A stretch of DNA of 64,000 nucleotides, taken from the NCBI GenBank assembly GCA_036677085.1, contig JAKFFI010000016.1:59587-123586 (forward strand). Reading direction: 5' to 3'. Position numbers and translations under genes: made by a program. Positions 1-9,254 of this stretch are shown here, piece after piece. The notes beneath the pieces are model-generated. The model had not been told where the DNA came from. It worked only from the letters and a program-made list of their open reading frames with translations, and searched no databases. The DNA comes from JAGPUQ01 sp036677085 (GTDB taxonomy: Bacteria; Pseudomonadota; Gammaproteobacteria; Pseudomonadales; Porticoccaceae). The stretch's first letter is position 1. Every line of letters starts with the position of its first letter.

Positions 1-1
1 G

Positions 2-553
2 ATCTCCGTTGACTCCGCCACCATGATGAACAAGGGGCTGGAGCTGATCGAAGCCTGCTGGTTGTTTGGCGTGGGACCGGAGCGGATCGAAATTCTTATC
101 CATCCCCAGAGTATTGTGCATTCGCTGGTAGAGTACGCCGACGGCTCGGTGCTGGCGCAATTGGGCAACCCGGATATGCGTACGCCCATTGCGCATGCGC
201 TGGGCTGGCCAGAGCGGATTGAGTCCGGCGTTGCGCGCCTCGATCTCACAGCCGTGGCGCAGCTGCAATTTTCCGCGCCGGACCCGCAGCGTTTTCCCTG
301 CCTGCGCCTGGCGCACGCAGCGGCGGTCGCCATGGGCGATACACCGGCCGCGCTTAACGCCGCCAATGAAGAAGCGGTCGCCGCCTTCCTCGCCGGGAAG
401 TTAGGTTTCACGCAGATCGCCGCTGTGGTGGACCAGGTGATGCAGCGCTGGCGTGGGGTGGAACCGGACTGCATCGATGCGGTCCTGAGCAGTGACGCCC
501 GCGCTCGCGAACAAGCACGCGGGTTTATTGAACGCTATGTAGCCGGGAGTTGA
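2..553 (+). CDS. dxr: 1-deoxy-D-xylulose 5-phosphate reductoisomerase, C-terminal part
   Basis: The reading frame is open from the window edge and the 5' part of the gene is missing. The enzyme converts 1-deoxy-D-xylulose 5-phosphate to 2-C-methyl-D-erythritol 4-phosphate with NADPH, the committed step of the MEP isoprenoid pathway in the cytoplasm. Visible family signatures are VDSATMMNKGLE at the very start, then HPQSIVHSLVEY and GNPDMRTPIAHAL, which belong to the catalytic and C-terminal helical domains. The first ATG in view lies inside the conserved VDSATMMNKG motif, so it is not the true start. It ends 3 bases before rseP. In E. coli ispU and cdsA lie between the two; here they are absent. 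Confidence 0.95.
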   Translation: MSVDSATMMNKGLELIEACWLFGVGPERIEILIHPQSIVHSLVEYADGSVLAQLGNPDMRTPIAHALGWPERIESGVARLDLTAVAQLQFSAPDPQRFPCLRLAHAAAVAMGDTPAALNAANEEAVAAFLAGKLGFTQIAAVVDQVMQRWRGVEPDCIDAVLSSDARAREQARGFIERYVAGS

Positions 554-556
554 CGG

Positions 557-1909
557 GTGGCAGTAGTGCAGCAGGTGTTTTATTTTTTTCTGGTGTTGGG
601 TGTGTTGATCACCTTTCACGAATACGGCCATTTCTGGGTGGCGCGCCGTTGCGGTATTCGCGTCCTGCGGTTTTCGATCGGTTTCGGTCCGGCGCTGGTG
701 CGCTGGCATGATCGCACCGGCACCGAGTTCGTGGTCGCCGCGCTACCCCTGGGCGGCTACGTCAAGATGCTGGATGAGCGCGAGGGCGAGGTCGCGGAGC
801 GTGACCGCGAGCACGCCTTCAACCGCAAATCGGTGGGACGACGCATCGCCACGGTGGCCGCCGGACCGCTCGCCAATTTTGTACTTGCGGTAGCAGCGTA
901 CTGGGTCGTGTTCGTGCTCGGCATCCAGGGCATCGTCCCGGTGGTGGCCAAGGTGACGCCCGGCTCGGTCGCCGCGGTCGCAGGCCTCGCGGCGGGCGAG
1001 GAGATCGTGGCGGTGGACGGTGCGGCGACGCCGACCGTGCAGGCCTTGAGTGAGATGCTGGTGCGCCGTATGGGCGACAGCGGGACCATCCGCTTCCGGG
1101 TTGTCACCCGCGGCGCCACGGACGAGCGCGAGGTGACCGCCCAGCTCGCGCATTGGGATCTCGATCCCGCTGCGCCCGACCCCATCGGCGATATCGGCAT
1201 AGAGCTCTATCGCCCCCCAATCCCGGCCCTGGTGGCGCGCGTGGAATCCGGGAGCCCGGCGGCCCAGGCCGGAATGCGCGCGGGTGATCGCGTCCTCACG
1301 GCGGATGGAATCGCAATCGCCGACTGGACGCAGTGGGTCGAGTATGTTCGGGCGCGTCCCGGACAGGCCATCGCGTTGGTGGTTGAGCGCGCCGGTGAGT
1401 ACCCGGAGCTGCGCGTGACGCCGAAGCGGGTCACTGCGGGCGGCGAGACCTTCGGTCAGGTGGGCGTCGCGCCGACCGGCGTCGAGTGGCCCGAGGAATA
1501 TCGACGCGAGCAGCGTTACGGTCCAGTGGCCGCCTTTACCCGGAGCGTTACCACGGCCTGGGACACCGCTGCGATGATCCTCGGGTCGGTTCGCAAGATG
1601 ATAGTTGGTGATATCTCGGTACGGCACTTGAGCGGACCCATCACCATTGCTAAAGTGGCCGGCGCTTCGGCACAGTATGGTTTGGTACCCCTGCTGCAGT
1701 TCATGGCGCTACTCAGCATCAGCTTGGGGGTGCTCAATTTGCTGCCCATCCCGGTACTGGACGGCGGACACCTCGCGTATTACCTGGTGGAGGCCGTGCG
1801 GGGGCGGCCGCTCTCGGAGCGCATACAGGAGGCCGGGTACCGTATCGGTCTCTCCCTGGTGATAGGTTTGATGTTGCTGGCTTTATATAATGACGTTTCG
1901 CGATTTTGA
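557..1909 (+). CDS. rseP: Site-2 metalloprotease RseP
   Basis: An inner-membrane zinc protease that cuts anti-sigma factor RseA during the sigma-E envelope stress response and clears remnant signal peptides. The zinc site HEYGH is at residues 21-25 in the first membrane segment. Two PDZ-like regions follow (about 110-200 and 215-300), and the second catalytic motif LPIPVLDGG is near residue 396. At 450 residues it matches the family. The start is GTG at 557, three bases after the dxr stop, which suggests one transcript. It precedes bamA, the usual arrangement. Confidence 0.96.
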   Translation: MAVVQQVFYFFLVLGVLITFHEYGHFWVARRCGIRVLRFSIGFGPALVRWHDRTGTEFVVAALPLGGYVKMLDEREGEVAERDREHAFNRKSVGRRIATVAAGPLANFVLAVAAYWVVFVLGIQGIVPVVAKVTPGSVAAVAGLAAGEEIVAVDGAATPTVQALSEMLVRRMGDSGTIRFRVVTRGATDEREVTAQLAHWDLDPAAPDPIGDIGIELYRPPIPALVARVESGSPAAQAGMRAGDRVLTADGIAIADWTQWVEYVRARPGQAIALVVERAGEYPELRVTPKRVTAGGETFGQVGVAPTGVEWPEEYRREQRYGPVAAFTRSVTTAWDTAAMILGSVRKMIVGDISVRHLSGPITIAKVAGASAQYGLVPLLQFMALLSISLGVLNLLPIPVLDGGHLAYYLVEAVRGRPLSERIQEAGYRIGLSLVIGLMLLALYNDVSRF

Positions 1910-1927
1910 CTGCGATCCGCCCGGTGG

Positions 1928-4342
1928 GTGCTCTCCGTCTCCACACTTCCTGAACCTGTGCTTTCGTGCCCGGAGTTGCTTGCCATCAAACCACAACTGA
2001 GGCGTAGCCTGGCCAGGATCCGCCGCCGCGCGAGCGTGCTCTGCGTGTCGCTGCTGCTGGTCCCCGGACTGACCTTTGCCGCGATGTTCCAGGTTGAGGA
2101 TGTGCGTATCGAGGGTTTGCAGCGCGTTTCTGCGGGCACCGTGTTTGCCGCCCTGCCGGTCAGTGCCGGCGACCTGATCGATGACGCGGGGATCGGCGCC
2201 GCGGTGCAAACCCTGTTTCGAACCGGATACTTCGAAGACATACGAATTGTGCGCGACGGCAATGTGCTGGTCGTACGGGTAGTGGAGCGTCCTGCCATTG
2301 CCGAGATCAAAATCGACGGTAACAAATCCATCGAAACCGACCAACTGCTGAAGGCCCTGCGTGACGCCGGTCTGGCGGAGGGGCAGATTTTCAAGAAGAC
2401 CGTGCTGGAGGGCATGGGGCAGGAGTTGCGGCGTCAATATGTCGCGCAGGGACGTTATGGCGCCACGGTGAGCGCCGAAGCGCATGATCTGCCCCGCAAC
2501 CGGGTGCGCATCGATCTCACCATTTCCGAAGGCAAGGTTGCGACGATCAAGCACATCAATATCGTGGGGAACCACAGTTTTGATGAGGCCACTCTGCTCA
2601 AGATGTTCGAGCTCAAGACAACCGGCTGGTTTTCCTGGTTGAGCAGCGACGACAAGTATTCGCGCGAAAAACTGTCCGGTGACCTCGAGCGCTTGGAGAG
2701 CTGGTATCGCGATCGTGGGTATCTGCGCTTTGCCATCACTTCAACCCAGGTGTCAATCAGCCCGCAGAAGGATGCCGTATTCATCGCCGTCAACATCTCC
2801 GAAGGCGATGTCTACAAAGTGGGAGAAGTGGAGCTCAGCGGAGAGCTGATACTGCCGGCGGAAGACCTCCGGCAACTGATAGTGATGAAGAAGGGCGCTG
2901 TCTTTTCCCAGGCACTGATGACGGCGACCAGCGAACTGCTGTCCAAGCGCCTGGGTACCGAGGGCTATACCTTTGCGAAAGTAGAGGGTTTTCCAGAGGT
3001 TGACGAGAACGATAAAACCGCCAAAGTGACGTTCGTCGTTACGCCGGGCGACCGCGCCTACGTTAGGCGCGTGGAGTTTCGCGGCAATACCAAGACGGCC
3101 GACGAAGTCCTGCGTCGGGAAATGCGGCAGATGGAAGGCGCTTCGGCATCGACAGACCTGATCGAGCACTCGAAGGTCCGTCTCGAGCGGTTGGGGATTT
3201 TCAAGAAGGTGGACATCGAAACGCGCGAAGTTCCGGGTACCAGCGACCAGGTGGACGTGTTCTATACCGTGGAAGAGCAACCATCCGGCAGCATTGGCGC
3301 GAGTATCGGTCTCGCCCAGGGGGCCGGCATCATTCTCGGCGCCAACATCCAGGAAAATAATTTCCTGGGATCCGGGAACACAGCTGGCTTCGGCGTCAGC
3401 ACCAGCGAATACCGCAAAATGGCGTCGCTCAACTACGCCGACCCCTATTTCACCAAGGACGGGATCAGTGTCGGCTACTCCCTGGCGGTGACCCAGACCG
3501 ACTATGGGGAGTTGAACCTGAGTTCCTATTCCACGGATAGCTATACCGCGAATACCAACTTCAGTTACCCCTATTCAGATACCGGGCGTATCGGCCTGGG
3601 GTTTGGCGTGGAGTCCCTCACGTTGAAGCCAGGCGTTTTTTCCACCTTCGAGCTCCTCGATTTCATCCAGAAAAATGGCGATCAATTCGATATGCTGACC
3701 ACCAATTTCAACTGGAGCGAATCGAACCTGAATCGTGGCCAGCTGCCTACCCGGGGCACATCGAACCGAATCCGGTTCGAATTGACGGTCCCGGGCAGCG
3801 ACCTGGAGTTTTATCGGCTCACCTATACCGGGCACTACTATCGTCCGCTATCGGGTGATTTGACGTTTCACTTGCGGCAAGAGCTGGGTTACGGCGACGG
3901 CTACGGCAATACGCAAGACCTGCCATTTTTCAAGAATTACTTCGGTGGCGGATTCGACTCGGTGCGCGGGATCAAGCGCAATACCCTGGGCCCCGAGGAT
4001 ACTCCGCTGTTTCCAACGATTACCCGATCCAATGCCTTGGGCGGCAACGTCGATATCAATGGCAGCGCCGAAATGCTGTTTCCGGTTCCTTTCCTGAAAG
4101 ATCGTCGCAATATCCAGCTTGCGCTGTTTCTGGATGCTGGCAACATCTTCACCACCAATTGTGGCGACGGGCAGGTGGACTGTGGGGCACCAAACGTTGG
4201 TGATTTGCGCTATTCAACCGGGTTGAGCGGTATCTGGCTGAGCGGCTTTGGCCCGATCCAGTTGAGTTTCGCGAAGCTGCTCAATGCGCAGTCGACTGAC
4301 GAAGAGGAATTTTTCCAGTTTTCTTTTGGACAGACTTTCTAG
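1928..4342 (+). CDS. bamA: Outer membrane protein assembly factor BamA
   Basis: The central Omp85-family subunit of the BAM complex, which inserts beta-barrel proteins into the outer membrane. A signal peptide (hydrophobic core followed by TFAA, about residues 35-55) leads into five POTRA domains (first one FQVEDVRIEGLQRVSAGTVF), and a 16-strand barrel fills the C-terminal half. The last residue is Phe in a typical outer-membrane signature (FSFGQTF). The GTG start at 1928 gives an unusually long n-region of about 35 residues before the hydrophobic core; an internal TTG near 1976 could be the real start. Length is otherwise normal (about 800). Confidence 0.95.
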   Translation: MLSVSTLPEPVLSCPELLAIKPQLRRSLARIRRRASVLCVSLLLVPGLTFAAMFQVEDVRIEGLQRVSAGTVFAALPVSAGDLIDDAGIGAAVQTLFRTGYFEDIRIVRDGNVLVVRVVERPAIAEIKIDGNKSIETDQLLKALRDAGLAEGQIFKKTVLEGMGQELRRQYVAQGRYGATVSAEAHDLPRNRVRIDLTISEGKVATIKHINIVGNHSFDEATLLKMFELKTTGWFSWLSSDDKYSREKLSGDLERLESWYRDRGYLRFAITSTQVSISPQKDAVFIAVNISEGDVYKVGEVELSGELILPAEDLRQLIVMKKGAVFSQALMTATSELLSKRLGTEGYTFAKVEGFPEVDENDKTAKVTFVVTPGDRAYVRRVEFRGNTKTADEVLRREMRQMEGASASTDLIEHSKVRLERLGIFKKVDIETREVPGTSDQVDVFYTVEEQPSGSIGASIGLAQGAGIILGANIQENNFLGSGNTAGFGVSTSEYRKMASLNYADPYFTKDGISVGYSLAVTQTDYGELNLSSYSTDSYTANTNFSYPYSDTGRIGLGFGVESLTLKPGVFSTFELLDFIQKNGDQFDMLTTNFNWSESNLNRGQLPTRGTSNRIRFELTVPGSDLEFYRLTYTGHYYRPLSGDLTFHLRQELGYGDGYGNTQDLPFFKNYFGGGFDSVRGIKRNTLGPEDTPLFPTITRSNALGGNVDINGSAEMLFPVPFLKDRRNIQLALFLDAGNIFTTNCGDGQVDCGAPNVGDLRYSTGLSGIWLSGFGPIQLSFAKLLNAQSTDEEEFFQFSFGQTF

Positions 4343-4344
4343 CG

Positions 4345-4480
4345 GCTTGTTGAAAAAAGTCGCGAGGCGGTCGGATGCGAGGCGCACGGCGCGCAGCGAC
4401 CGAGACACCTCAGATGGACAGGCGAGGATCAAGCACCGTGCTTCGAAGCGGATGGCTGCCACAGCAGTTTTTCAACAAGC
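4345..4480 (+). repeat. MITE-like element with 13-bp terminal inverted repeats
   Basis: The gap between bamA and skp holds a 136-bp segment bounded by perfect 13-bp inverted ends, GCTTGTTGAAAAA at 4345-4357 and its complement TTTTTCAACAAGC at 4468-4480. The interior is GC-rich and has no convincing gene. The same end motif occurs once more at 59512. This looks like a small non-autonomous mobile or intergenic repeat element; it could also act as a weak transcript hairpin inside the bamA-skp operon. Confidence 0.55.
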
Positions 4481-4593
4481 TGCCAGGTCCCGGATGGGTA
4501 GCCGCGGCGGCAGCCAGAACCAGTGCCAGGACGTCCGCTTTGGGAATGCGTTTTAGTGATCGTGGCAGTTTAATCATCTAGAAGGGGGGTGTT

Positions 4594-5106
4594 GTGAGAC
4601 GAATTTTTGTGGGGTCCATGCTTGCCTTGGCGTTTTTTGCGCTGCCTGCGGCGGCGGTCGATAAAATCGCGGTAGTTGATATTCAGCGGGTGATTTTTAC
4701 GTCCGATGTGGCTAAAGCCCGACAGAAGCAACTACAGGCGGAATCTGAATTCGTCAGCCTGCAAGCGAAATATGACAGCATAGCTGCCGACGTGAAGGCC
4801 TTGCAGAAGAAAATCGAAGCCGAGCGCGATACCATGTCCCAGGAGCAGGCGACCGAAAATCAAAAGAAAATGGAATACCTGCGGGCGGATTACGATCTGG
4901 TAGAACGCAAATTGCGCGCCGAGGTACAACAGTTGCAGGGCAAGATCATGGAAGAGTTGCAGCCCAAGGTTCAGGCCGCGCTAAAAGAGCTGGTCGAAGC
5001 CGAGGGCATCACGCTGTTGTTGCAACGCGAGGCGGTGATCGTGGCCGACCCCGCGCTTGACGTGACCGGCAAGCTGCTCGAGCGGCTCAACGCCAAGACC
5101 AACTAA
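4594..5106 (+). CDS. skp: Periplasmic chaperone Skp/OmpH
   Basis: A periplasmic holdase that carries unfolded outer-membrane proteins to BamA. It has an N-terminal signal peptide (about residues 1-21, ending AAA), then KIAVVDIQRVIF, the start of the trimerisation core, and a long charged coiled-coil middle (about 45-125) that forms the tentacles. It returns to the core near the C-terminus. 170 residues fits the family. Start is GTG at 4594 after an AAGGGGGG-like ribosome site. It ends directly before lpxD with no spacing. Confidence 0.93.
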   Translation: MRRIFVGSMLALAFFALPAAAVDKIAVVDIQRVIFTSDVAKARQKQLQAESEFVSLQAKYDSIAADVKALQKKIEAERDTMSQEQATENQKKMEYLRADYDLVERKLRAEVQQLQGKIMEELQPKVQAALKELVEAEGITLLLQREAVIVADPALDVTGKLLERLNAKTN

Positions 5107-6138
5107 GTGGCAGGAAGCGGCCGGACCCTTGGTGAGATCGCCGCGCATATAGGCGCTACCGTGCGTGGCGATCCGACGCTCAGGGTTTACGGCTTAAGTA
5201 CGTTGAAAGATGCGTCCGCAGGCGAGTTGAGCTTTTTCGCCAACAGCGCGTACCGCGAACAACTGGCGCAGACACGTGCTGCCGCAGTTATTCTGGCGGC
5301 CTCCGACGTGGATCACTTTCCCGGTCCGGCGCTGATCGCCAGCGACGCCTATGTCGCCTATGCCCGCGCCACCGCATTGTTTGTTGCAATTCCGCGGGCG
5401 GAATCCGGCGTGCACCCCAGCGCGGTCATTCATCCTACGGCGAAGGTCGCCGGGTGCGCCGCAATCGGTCCGCATGTAACGATCGATGCGGGTGCAGTGA
5501 TTGGTGAGCGCGTTGTGCTCGGCCCGGGCACCAGTGTCGGTGCGGATTCTGTTATCGGCGCCGATTGCCGCATCGCAGCGAACGTCACCATTTATCACGA
5601 TGTCCGCATCGGGGAACGTGTGGTGGTTCACAGTGGCGCGGTATTGGGTGCCGACGGTTTTGGTTTTGCCAACGACGGCGGGCGCTGGGTCAAGATTTAC
5701 CAGTTGGGCGGTGTCGTCATAGGCGACGGTGTGGAGATTGGTGCCTGCACCACGATCGATCGAGGTGCGCTGGGTGACACAGTCATCGAGGCGGGCGTCA
5801 TTCTCGATAACCATGTCCAGATCGGTCATAACGTGCGCTTGGGCGAGAACACCGCGATGGCCGCCTATGCGGCGATAGCTGGCAGTACCACGGTGGGCAA
5901 GAACTGCGTCTTTGCCGGCCAATCCGGCGCGGTCGGGCATGTGAGCATTTGCGACCATGTCATCGCTCATGCCCGCTGCACCTTGTCAAAATCCATTACC
6001 CGCCCCGGCGCTTATTCCGCGGATCTATTGATGGACGAAACGCCGCAATGGCGGCGCAACGCGGCACGATTTCGGCACCTGGACGAGATCGCGCGACGGC
6101 TCAAGAAATTGGAAAACAAGATCGGTGACGAATCGTGA
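5107..6138 (+). CDS. lpxD: UDP-3-O-(3-hydroxyacyl)glucosamine N-acyltransferase LpxD
   Basis: Third step of lipid A synthesis: adds the N-linked hydroxyacyl chain from acyl-ACP to UDP-3-O-acylglucosamine in the cytoplasm. The N-terminal uridine-binding domain (about 1-105, with GELSFFANSAY) is followed by a left-handed beta-helix of hexapeptide repeats (about 108-310). The catalytic His lies in VQIGHNVRLG, and a C-terminal helix completes the protein. Length 343 is normal. The GTG start at 5107 abuts the skp stop codon, so the two are probably translationally coupled. Confidence 0.96.
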   Translation: MAGSGRTLGEIAAHIGATVRGDPTLRVYGLSTLKDASAGELSFFANSAYREQLAQTRAAAVILAASDVDHFPGPALIASDAYVAYARATALFVAIPRAESGVHPSAVIHPTAKVAGCAAIGPHVTIDAGAVIGERVVLGPGTSVGADSVIGADCRIAANVTIYHDVRIGERVVVHSGAVLGADGFGFANDGGRWVKIYQLGGVVIGDGVEIGACTTIDRGALGDTVIEAGVILDNHVQIGHNVRLGENTAMAAYAAIAGSTTVGKNCVFAGQSGAVGHVSICDHVIAHARCTLSKSITRPGAYSADLLMDETPQWRRNAARFRHLDEIARRLKKLENKIGDES

Positions 6139-6160
6139 ACCCACTCTCCAGGCGCCTGAC

Positions 6161-6604
6161 ATGAGATCCCTGTCGATCGAAGACATTCAACGCTTACTGC
6201 CACACCGCTACCCGATGCTGCTGATCGACAGGGTAGTGGAGGTAGAAGTGGGCAAACGCATTCTGGCGTACAAAAACATCACGGTTAACGAGCAGGTATT
6301 CGCCGGTCATTTTCCGGTCAAGCCCATATTTCCAGGCGTTCTCATCATTGAGGCAATGGCCCAGGCGGCCGGTGTGCTGGGGTTCGTGACCGTCGACCGG
6401 CAGCCAGGCGACGAGCGCCTTTATCTGTTCGCCGGTGTCGACGGAGTGCGATTCAAGCGTCCGGTAGTGCCGGGAGATCGAATGATGTTGACTGCGGAGA
6501 TCGATACCCGCAAGCGCAATATCTGGCGCTTCAACTGTAGCGCCAGCGTCGACGAAAAGCTGGTATGCGAGGCAAACATCCTGTGCGCACTCGAAGCGCC
6601 CTGA
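6161..6604 (+). CDS. fabZ: 3-hydroxyacyl-ACP dehydratase FabZ
   Basis: Dehydrates 3-hydroxyacyl-ACP in fatty-acid elongation and competes with LpxA/LpxD for the same acyl substrates. Hotdog fold; HRYPMLLIDRV near the start, catalytic His in AGHFP and Glu in IIEAMAQAAG. I chose ATG 6161 (MRSLSIEDIQ), which gives 147 residues as in the family and begins after the lpxD stop; an upstream in-frame GTG at 6125 would overlap lpxD. It sits in the usual lpxD-fabZ-lpxA order. Confidence 0.96.
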   Translation: MRSLSIEDIQRLLPHRYPMLLIDRVVEVEVGKRILAYKNITVNEQVFAGHFPVKPIFPGVLIIEAMAQAAGVLGFVTVDRQPGDERLYLFAGVDGVRFKRPVVPGDRMMLTAEIDTRKRNIWRFNCSASVDEKLVCEANILCALEAP

Positions 6605-6614
6605 GCAAGCTTCC

Positions 6615-7385
6615 ATGATCGACCCCCAGGCAAAGGTAGATCCGAAGGCGAGACTTGGCCGCAATGTGACCATCGGCCCCTGGACCTGCGTCGGGCCGGA
6701 CGTCGAGATCGGTGATGACACCGTCGTACATTCCCATGTGGTGCTCAAGGGTCCGACTCGTATCGGGCGCGATAATGTCATCTACCAGTTCGCGACAGTG
6801 GGCGAGGACACGCCGGATATGAAGTACCGGGGCGAGCCGACCCGGCTGATCATCGGGGACAATAACCGTATCCGCGAGGGCGTCACCATCCACCGTGGCA
6901 CCGTGCAGGATCTGGGCGAGACCCGCATTGGCAGCCACAACCTGATCATGGCGTATGTTCACATCGGGCATGACTGCGTGATCGGGGACCACGTCATCAT
7001 GGTCAACAATGCCTCCCTTGCCGGCCATGTGCGGGTCGATGACTGGGCGTTCCTCTCCGGCTTTACCATGCTCCATCAGTATGTGCAGGTCGGTGCGCAT
7101 GCCTTCCTGGGCGCGGCGGCCTTTCTCAATCAGGATCTGCCTGCCTATATCATGGCTGTCGGCTATCCGGCGACGCCACGGACCATCAACAAGGTGGGAC
7201 TGGCGCGGCGTGGCTTTTCACCAGAGCAGATACGGCTGCTGCAGGGGGCTTATCGCACCCTTTACCGCCGTGGCCTGAAGCTGGATGAGGCTCTCGTGAC
7301 CCTGGATGCCACGCCGGACCCCGATGGGGTGCTCGCGCCGTTGCTCCAGTCGATTCGACGTTCCCAACGCGGCGTCATCCGCTGA
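6615..7385 (+). CDS. lpxA: UDP-N-acetylglucosamine O-acyltransferase LpxA
   Basis: First step of lipid A synthesis: transfers a 3-hydroxyacyl chain from ACP to the 3-OH of UDP-GlcNAc. A hexapeptide-repeat beta-helix covers about residues 1-185. The catalytic His is in the segment NNASLAGHV, followed by the conserved FTMLHQYVQVGAHAF stretch. The C-terminal helical domain includes GLARRGFSPEQI. Length 256 is typical. It lies 10 bases after fabZ and 5 before lpxB. Confidence 0.97.
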   Translation: MIDPQAKVDPKARLGRNVTIGPWTCVGPDVEIGDDTVVHSHVVLKGPTRIGRDNVIYQFATVGEDTPDMKYRGEPTRLIIGDNNRIREGVTIHRGTVQDLGETRIGSHNLIMAYVHIGHDCVIGDHVIMVNNASLAGHVRVDDWAFLSGFTMLHQYVQVGAHAFLGAAAFLNQDLPAYIMAVGYPATPRTINKVGLARRGFSPEQIRLLQGAYRTLYRRGLKLDEALVTLDATPDPDGVLAPLLQSIRRSQRGVIR

Positions 7386-7390
7386 ATCCG

Positions 7391-8569
7391 ATGCCCACCG
7401 GCCCCTGCATCGGCCGCCCTTATATAGGCCGTCCTTACATAGGAATAGTTGCGGGCGAGGTTTCCGGCGATCGCCTGGGGGCGGGGCTGATACGGGCACT
7501 GCGCCATCGCTATCCCGCGGCAGAGTTTGCCGGCATTGGCGGCGACGCCATGGCGGCGGAGGGCTTTCACAGCCTGTATCCCCTCGAGCGGTTGGCGGTG
7601 ATGGGTTTCGTCGAGCCGCTCAAACGCCTGCCCGAACTGCTGCGGATCCGGCGCGGACTCGCGCGCCACTTCTGTGCGCGCCCGCCCGCGCTGTTCGTCG
7701 GGATCGATGCGCCCGATTTCAATCTGGATCTGGAGCTGGCGTTGCGCCGCGCCGGGATCCGGACCGCCCACTATGTGAGCCCCTCGGTGTGGGCCTGGCG
7801 GCAGGGCCGCATCCGCAAGATCGCCCGCGCCGTCGATCACATGCTGGTGCTGTTTCCCTTCGAAGCCGAGTTCTACCGTCGCCACGGTGTGCCGGTCACC
7901 TGGGTGGGTCATCCGCTGGCCGACGAGCTGCCGCTGGAACCCGACACCGCGGGCGCGCGGCGACTGCTGGATCTGCCGGAGGATGCGCCAGTGCTGGCGG
8001 TATTGCCCGGCAGCCGCGGCAGCGAGGTCGCCATGCTGGGCCCCCTGTTTCTCGACACCGTGATGGCTTGCCAGGAGCGTCTGCCTCGGCTGCGCTGCGT
8101 AGTGCCCGCGGCCAACGCCGCGCGTCGGGTCCAGATTGATGCGCTGCTGGCGGCGCACCCCGGAGCGCGGGTCCGGGTGCTGGATGGTCAGTCCCACATT
8201 GCCATGGCGGCGGCCGACGCGGTGCTGCTCGCCTCCGGAACCAGTGCGCTCGAGGCCATGCTGCTCAAAAAGCCCATGGTGGTGGCGTACCGCACCGGTC
8301 GCTTCACCCACGCCCTGTTATCCCGTCTCGTCAAACTCAAGCATGTATCCCTGCCCAATCTGCTGGCCGGGCGCGAACTGGTGCCTGAATTGCTTCAGGA
8401 GCGCGCTGAAGTCGGAACACTCACCGCAGAGGTGTTGCGCAGTCTCGGTCAAACCCCGGAACGCGCGGGGCTGATCACCGAGTTTCGCAAGTTGCATGAA
8501 CAATTGCGCCGCGGCGCCAGTGAACGTGCGGCGGGGGCATTGGCTGAACTGATCGGGTCAGTACCATGA
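7391..8569 (+). CDS. lpxB: Lipid-A-disaccharide synthase LpxB
   Basis: GT19 glycosyltransferase that joins 2,3-diacylglucosamine 1-phosphate to UDP-diacylglucosamine at the inner membrane. Signatures are IVAGEVSGDRLGAGL near the N-terminus, SPSVWAWRQGRI, the VTWVGHPLAD region and ASGTSALEAMLLKKPMVV. 392 residues is normal. The first 18 residues contain an in-frame 5-residue duplication (GRPYI twice). The stop overlaps rnhB by 4 bases (ATGA). Confidence 0.96.
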   Translation: MPTGPCIGRPYIGRPYIGIVAGEVSGDRLGAGLIRALRHRYPAAEFAGIGGDAMAAEGFHSLYPLERLAVMGFVEPLKRLPELLRIRRGLARHFCARPPALFVGIDAPDFNLDLELALRRAGIRTAHYVSPSVWAWRQGRIRKIARAVDHMLVLFPFEAEFYRRHGVPVTWVGHPLADELPLEPDTAGARRLLDLPEDAPVLAVLPGSRGSEVAMLGPLFLDTVMACQERLPRLRCVVPAANAARRVQIDALLAAHPGARVRVLDGQSHIAMAAADAVLLASGTSALEAMLLKKPMVVAYRTGRFTHALLSRLVKLKHVSLPNLLAGRELVPELLQERAEVGTLTAEVLRSLGQTPERAGLITEFRKLHEQLRRGASERAAGALAELIGSVP

Positions 8570-9168
8570 CTGCAGGGCGGAGTTACGGTGGTGTACGGCT
8601 TGCCGGCGTCGACGAGGTCGGCCGTGGCTGCCTGGCGGGTGACGTGTTGGCGGCGGCGGTCATCCTGGATCCCGCGCGTCCCATCACCGGCCTTGCCGAC
8701 TCCAAGTCACTCAGTGCGGCGCGACGCGAAGTCCTGTATGGCGACATTCTCGCCAACGCCAGTGCCTGGGCGGTCGGGCGCGCGAGCGTCGCTGAAATCG
8801 ATAAGCACAACATTTTGCAGGCGACACTGCTGGCCATGGAGCGTGCGGTCGCTGGTCTCGCGCTGGTACCCGGTTTCGTGATGGTGGACGGCAACCGGCT
8901 GCCGGACTGGCAACATTCGTCCGAAGCCATTGTACGGGGCGACGCGCGGGTTCCCTGTATCAGCGCGGCGGCCATTGTCGCCAAGGTCACCCGGGATCGG
9001 GAAATGGTGGCGCTGGACCGGCTGTATCCCGGCTATGGCTTTGCTCGCCACAAGGGCTATCCCACCGGTGAGCATTGTGACGCGCTCGTCCGTCATGGGC
9101 CCTGTCCCTGGCATCGGCTGTCGTTCGGTCCGGTGCGGCGGGCGGCACTCGCGGCTGATCGCCACTGA
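8566..9168 (+). CDS. rnhB: Ribonuclease HII
   Basis: Removes misincorporated ribonucleotides and the RNA strand of RNA-DNA hybrids. The type-2 RNase H signature VDEVGRGCLAG lies near residue 18, MVDGN in the middle carries a further acidic residue, and the C-terminal half has CISAAAIVAKVTRDREM and YGFARHKGYPT. 200 residues is typical. ATG overlaps the lpxB stop. This position after lpxB is conserved in many members of the Gammaproteobacteria, where dnaE normally follows next. Confidence 0.96.
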   Translation: MTAGRSYGGVRLAGVDEVGRGCLAGDVLAAAVILDPARPITGLADSKSLSAARREVLYGDILANASAWAVGRASVAEIDKHNILQATLLAMERAVAGLALVPGFVMVDGNRLPDWQHSSEAIVRGDARVPCISAAAIVAKVTRDREMVALDRLYPGYGFARHKGYPTGEHCDALVRHGPCPWHRLSFGPVRRAALAADRH

Positions 9169-9254
9169 ATCCACCCGACTCGCATTGCGCGCGGGCCCCA
9201 TGTGCCCGACAATTCCGGCATAATCAAAGTCACCTGACGCCGCCGGGAAGCTCC

